5,941 bases of DNA, taken from contig JAEDNF010000110.1 of assembly GCA_016302655.1 (NCBI GenBank), positions 1 to 5,941 of the forward strand. Reading direction: 5' to 3'. The notes under the pieces were generated by a model, which made no database searches, was not told the origin of the DNA, and saw only the letters and a program-made list of their open reading frames with translations. Position 1 is the first letter of the stretch, and each line of letters begins with the position of its first letter. Shown here piece after piece: positions 5,335 to 5,941 of the stretch. A program made the position numbers and the translations under genes. This stretch comes from Oscillospiraceae bacterium (GTDB taxonomy: Bacteria; Bacillota; Clostridia; Oscillospirales; Ruminococcaceae).

Positions 5335-5941
5335 CTGATTGTGTCGCACTTATAGACAAACTCTACAGTACGCATCATCTGGATAGTAAAGAGTATGTTG
5401 CTCTTATAAAGAACGGTGAGAGCCATAGCGATTATCTTTTTGCTTTGTCCGATAAGGTGCGAAGGGAACATTACGGCGATGAAGTGTATCTGCGCGGGCT
5501 TATCGAGTTTTCCTCCTATTGCAAAAATGATTGCTATTATTGCGGCATAAGGTGCGGTAATAAACAGGCGGAGCGTTACCGTCTTAATAAAGAACAGATA
5601 CTTGAATGTTGCGGTACAGGCTATGAGCTTGGATTCAGAACATTTGTACTGCAGGGCGGAGAGGATCCGTTCTATACCGACGATATGATATGTGATATCG
5701 TATCTTCAATAAAAAAGGTTTATCCCGATTGTGCGGTAACATTGTCAATAGGTGAAAAGAGCGAGGAAAGCTACCGCAGATATTATGAAAGCGGTGCAGA
5801 TCGATATCTGTTAAGGCACGAAACGGCTGATTATGAACATTATTCAAAACTGCATCCGGTCGGGTTATCAGCTGAAAACAGACAGAACTGTCTTAGGATG
5901 CTCAAGAAAATCGGTTTTCAGACCGGAGCCGGATTTATGGT
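5331..5941 (+). CDS. hydE: [FeFe]-hydrogenase H-cluster radical SAM maturase HydE (N-terminal part)
   Basis: 203 codons are visible of an expected 340-350; the gene runs off the right edge. HydE is a cytoplasmic radical SAM enzyme. With HydG and HydF it builds the diiron subcluster of the [FeFe]-hydrogenase active site, acting on the iron-cysteine-CO/CN precursor made by HydG. The radical SAM [4Fe-4S] motif CX3CX2C is intact at C64, C68 and C71 in the HydE-type context YCKNDCYYCGIR. Further HydE hallmarks are LRGLIEFS (54-61), FVLQGGEDP (105-113), LSIGE (138-142) and YLLRHETA (159-166). Biotin synthase and PylB share the fold, but the CYYCGIR and LLRHETA blocks favour HydE. The auxiliary C-terminal cluster region is outside the window. 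hydG and hydF are expected downstream or elsewhere; none is visible here. Confidence 0.93.
   Translation, partial: MTDCVALIDKLYSTHHLDSKEYVALIKNGESHSDYLFALSDKVRREHYGDEVYLRGLIEFSSYCKNDCYYCGIRCGNKQAERYRLNKEQILECCGTGYELGFRTFVLQGGEDPFYTDDMICDIVSSIKKVYPDCAVTLSIGEKSEESYRRYYESGADRYLLRHETADYEHYSKLHPVGLSAENRQNCLRMLKKIGFQTGAGFM

Overview
The window looks like chromosome from an anaerobic Firmicute of the Clostridia, most likely Ruminococcus or a close relative in the Oscillospiraceae. The evidence is a moderate-GC sequence with consensus sigma-A promoters and AAAGGA-type ribosome binding sites, a SecA with the acidic NBD2 insert common in Clostridia, the start of a sugar 2-epimerase resembling the Ruminococcus cellobiose epimerase as I remember it, and an [FeFe]-hydrogenase maturation operon. 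The genus is inferred. I see no mobile element, CRISPR array, tRNA or rRNA.

Left part (1-4278), all on the minus strand, read right to left: secA (complete, 908 aa), a complete DUF1015 protein (427 aa), then the first 48 codons of an N-acylglucosamine/cellobiose 2-epimerase family enzyme. secA has a perfect TTGACA-17-TATAAT promoter. A strong stem-loop with a poor U-tract lies between secA and the DUF1015 gene, so some read-through is plausible. The DUF1015 and epimerase genes are tightly coupled: the ribosome binding site of the second overlaps the stop codon of the first.

Middle (4279-4878): a divergent control region, then a monocistronic comFB-family gene on the plus strand with its own extended -10 promoter. 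Its true start is the ATG at 4543.

Right part (4843-5941), plus strand: a strong promoter, a structured leader of about 150 nt ending in an intrinsic terminator, then a TM1266-type 'iron-only hydrogenase system regulator' overlapping by 4 nt with hydE, a radical SAM maturase of the [FeFe]-hydrogenase H-cluster that runs off the window.

The most interesting signal is the leader (4879-5028). The transcript appears to begin at the 5' strand of a long-range helix (P1). The 3' strand of P1 can instead pair with the 5' strand of the terminator. That gives mutually exclusive P1/terminator and antiterminator states, the architecture of a riboswitch or protein-controlled attenuator. I cannot match it to a known riboswitch class. 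A 9-bp inverted repeat with one arm inside the -35/-10 spacer of the same promoter suggests a second, transcription-factor level of control.
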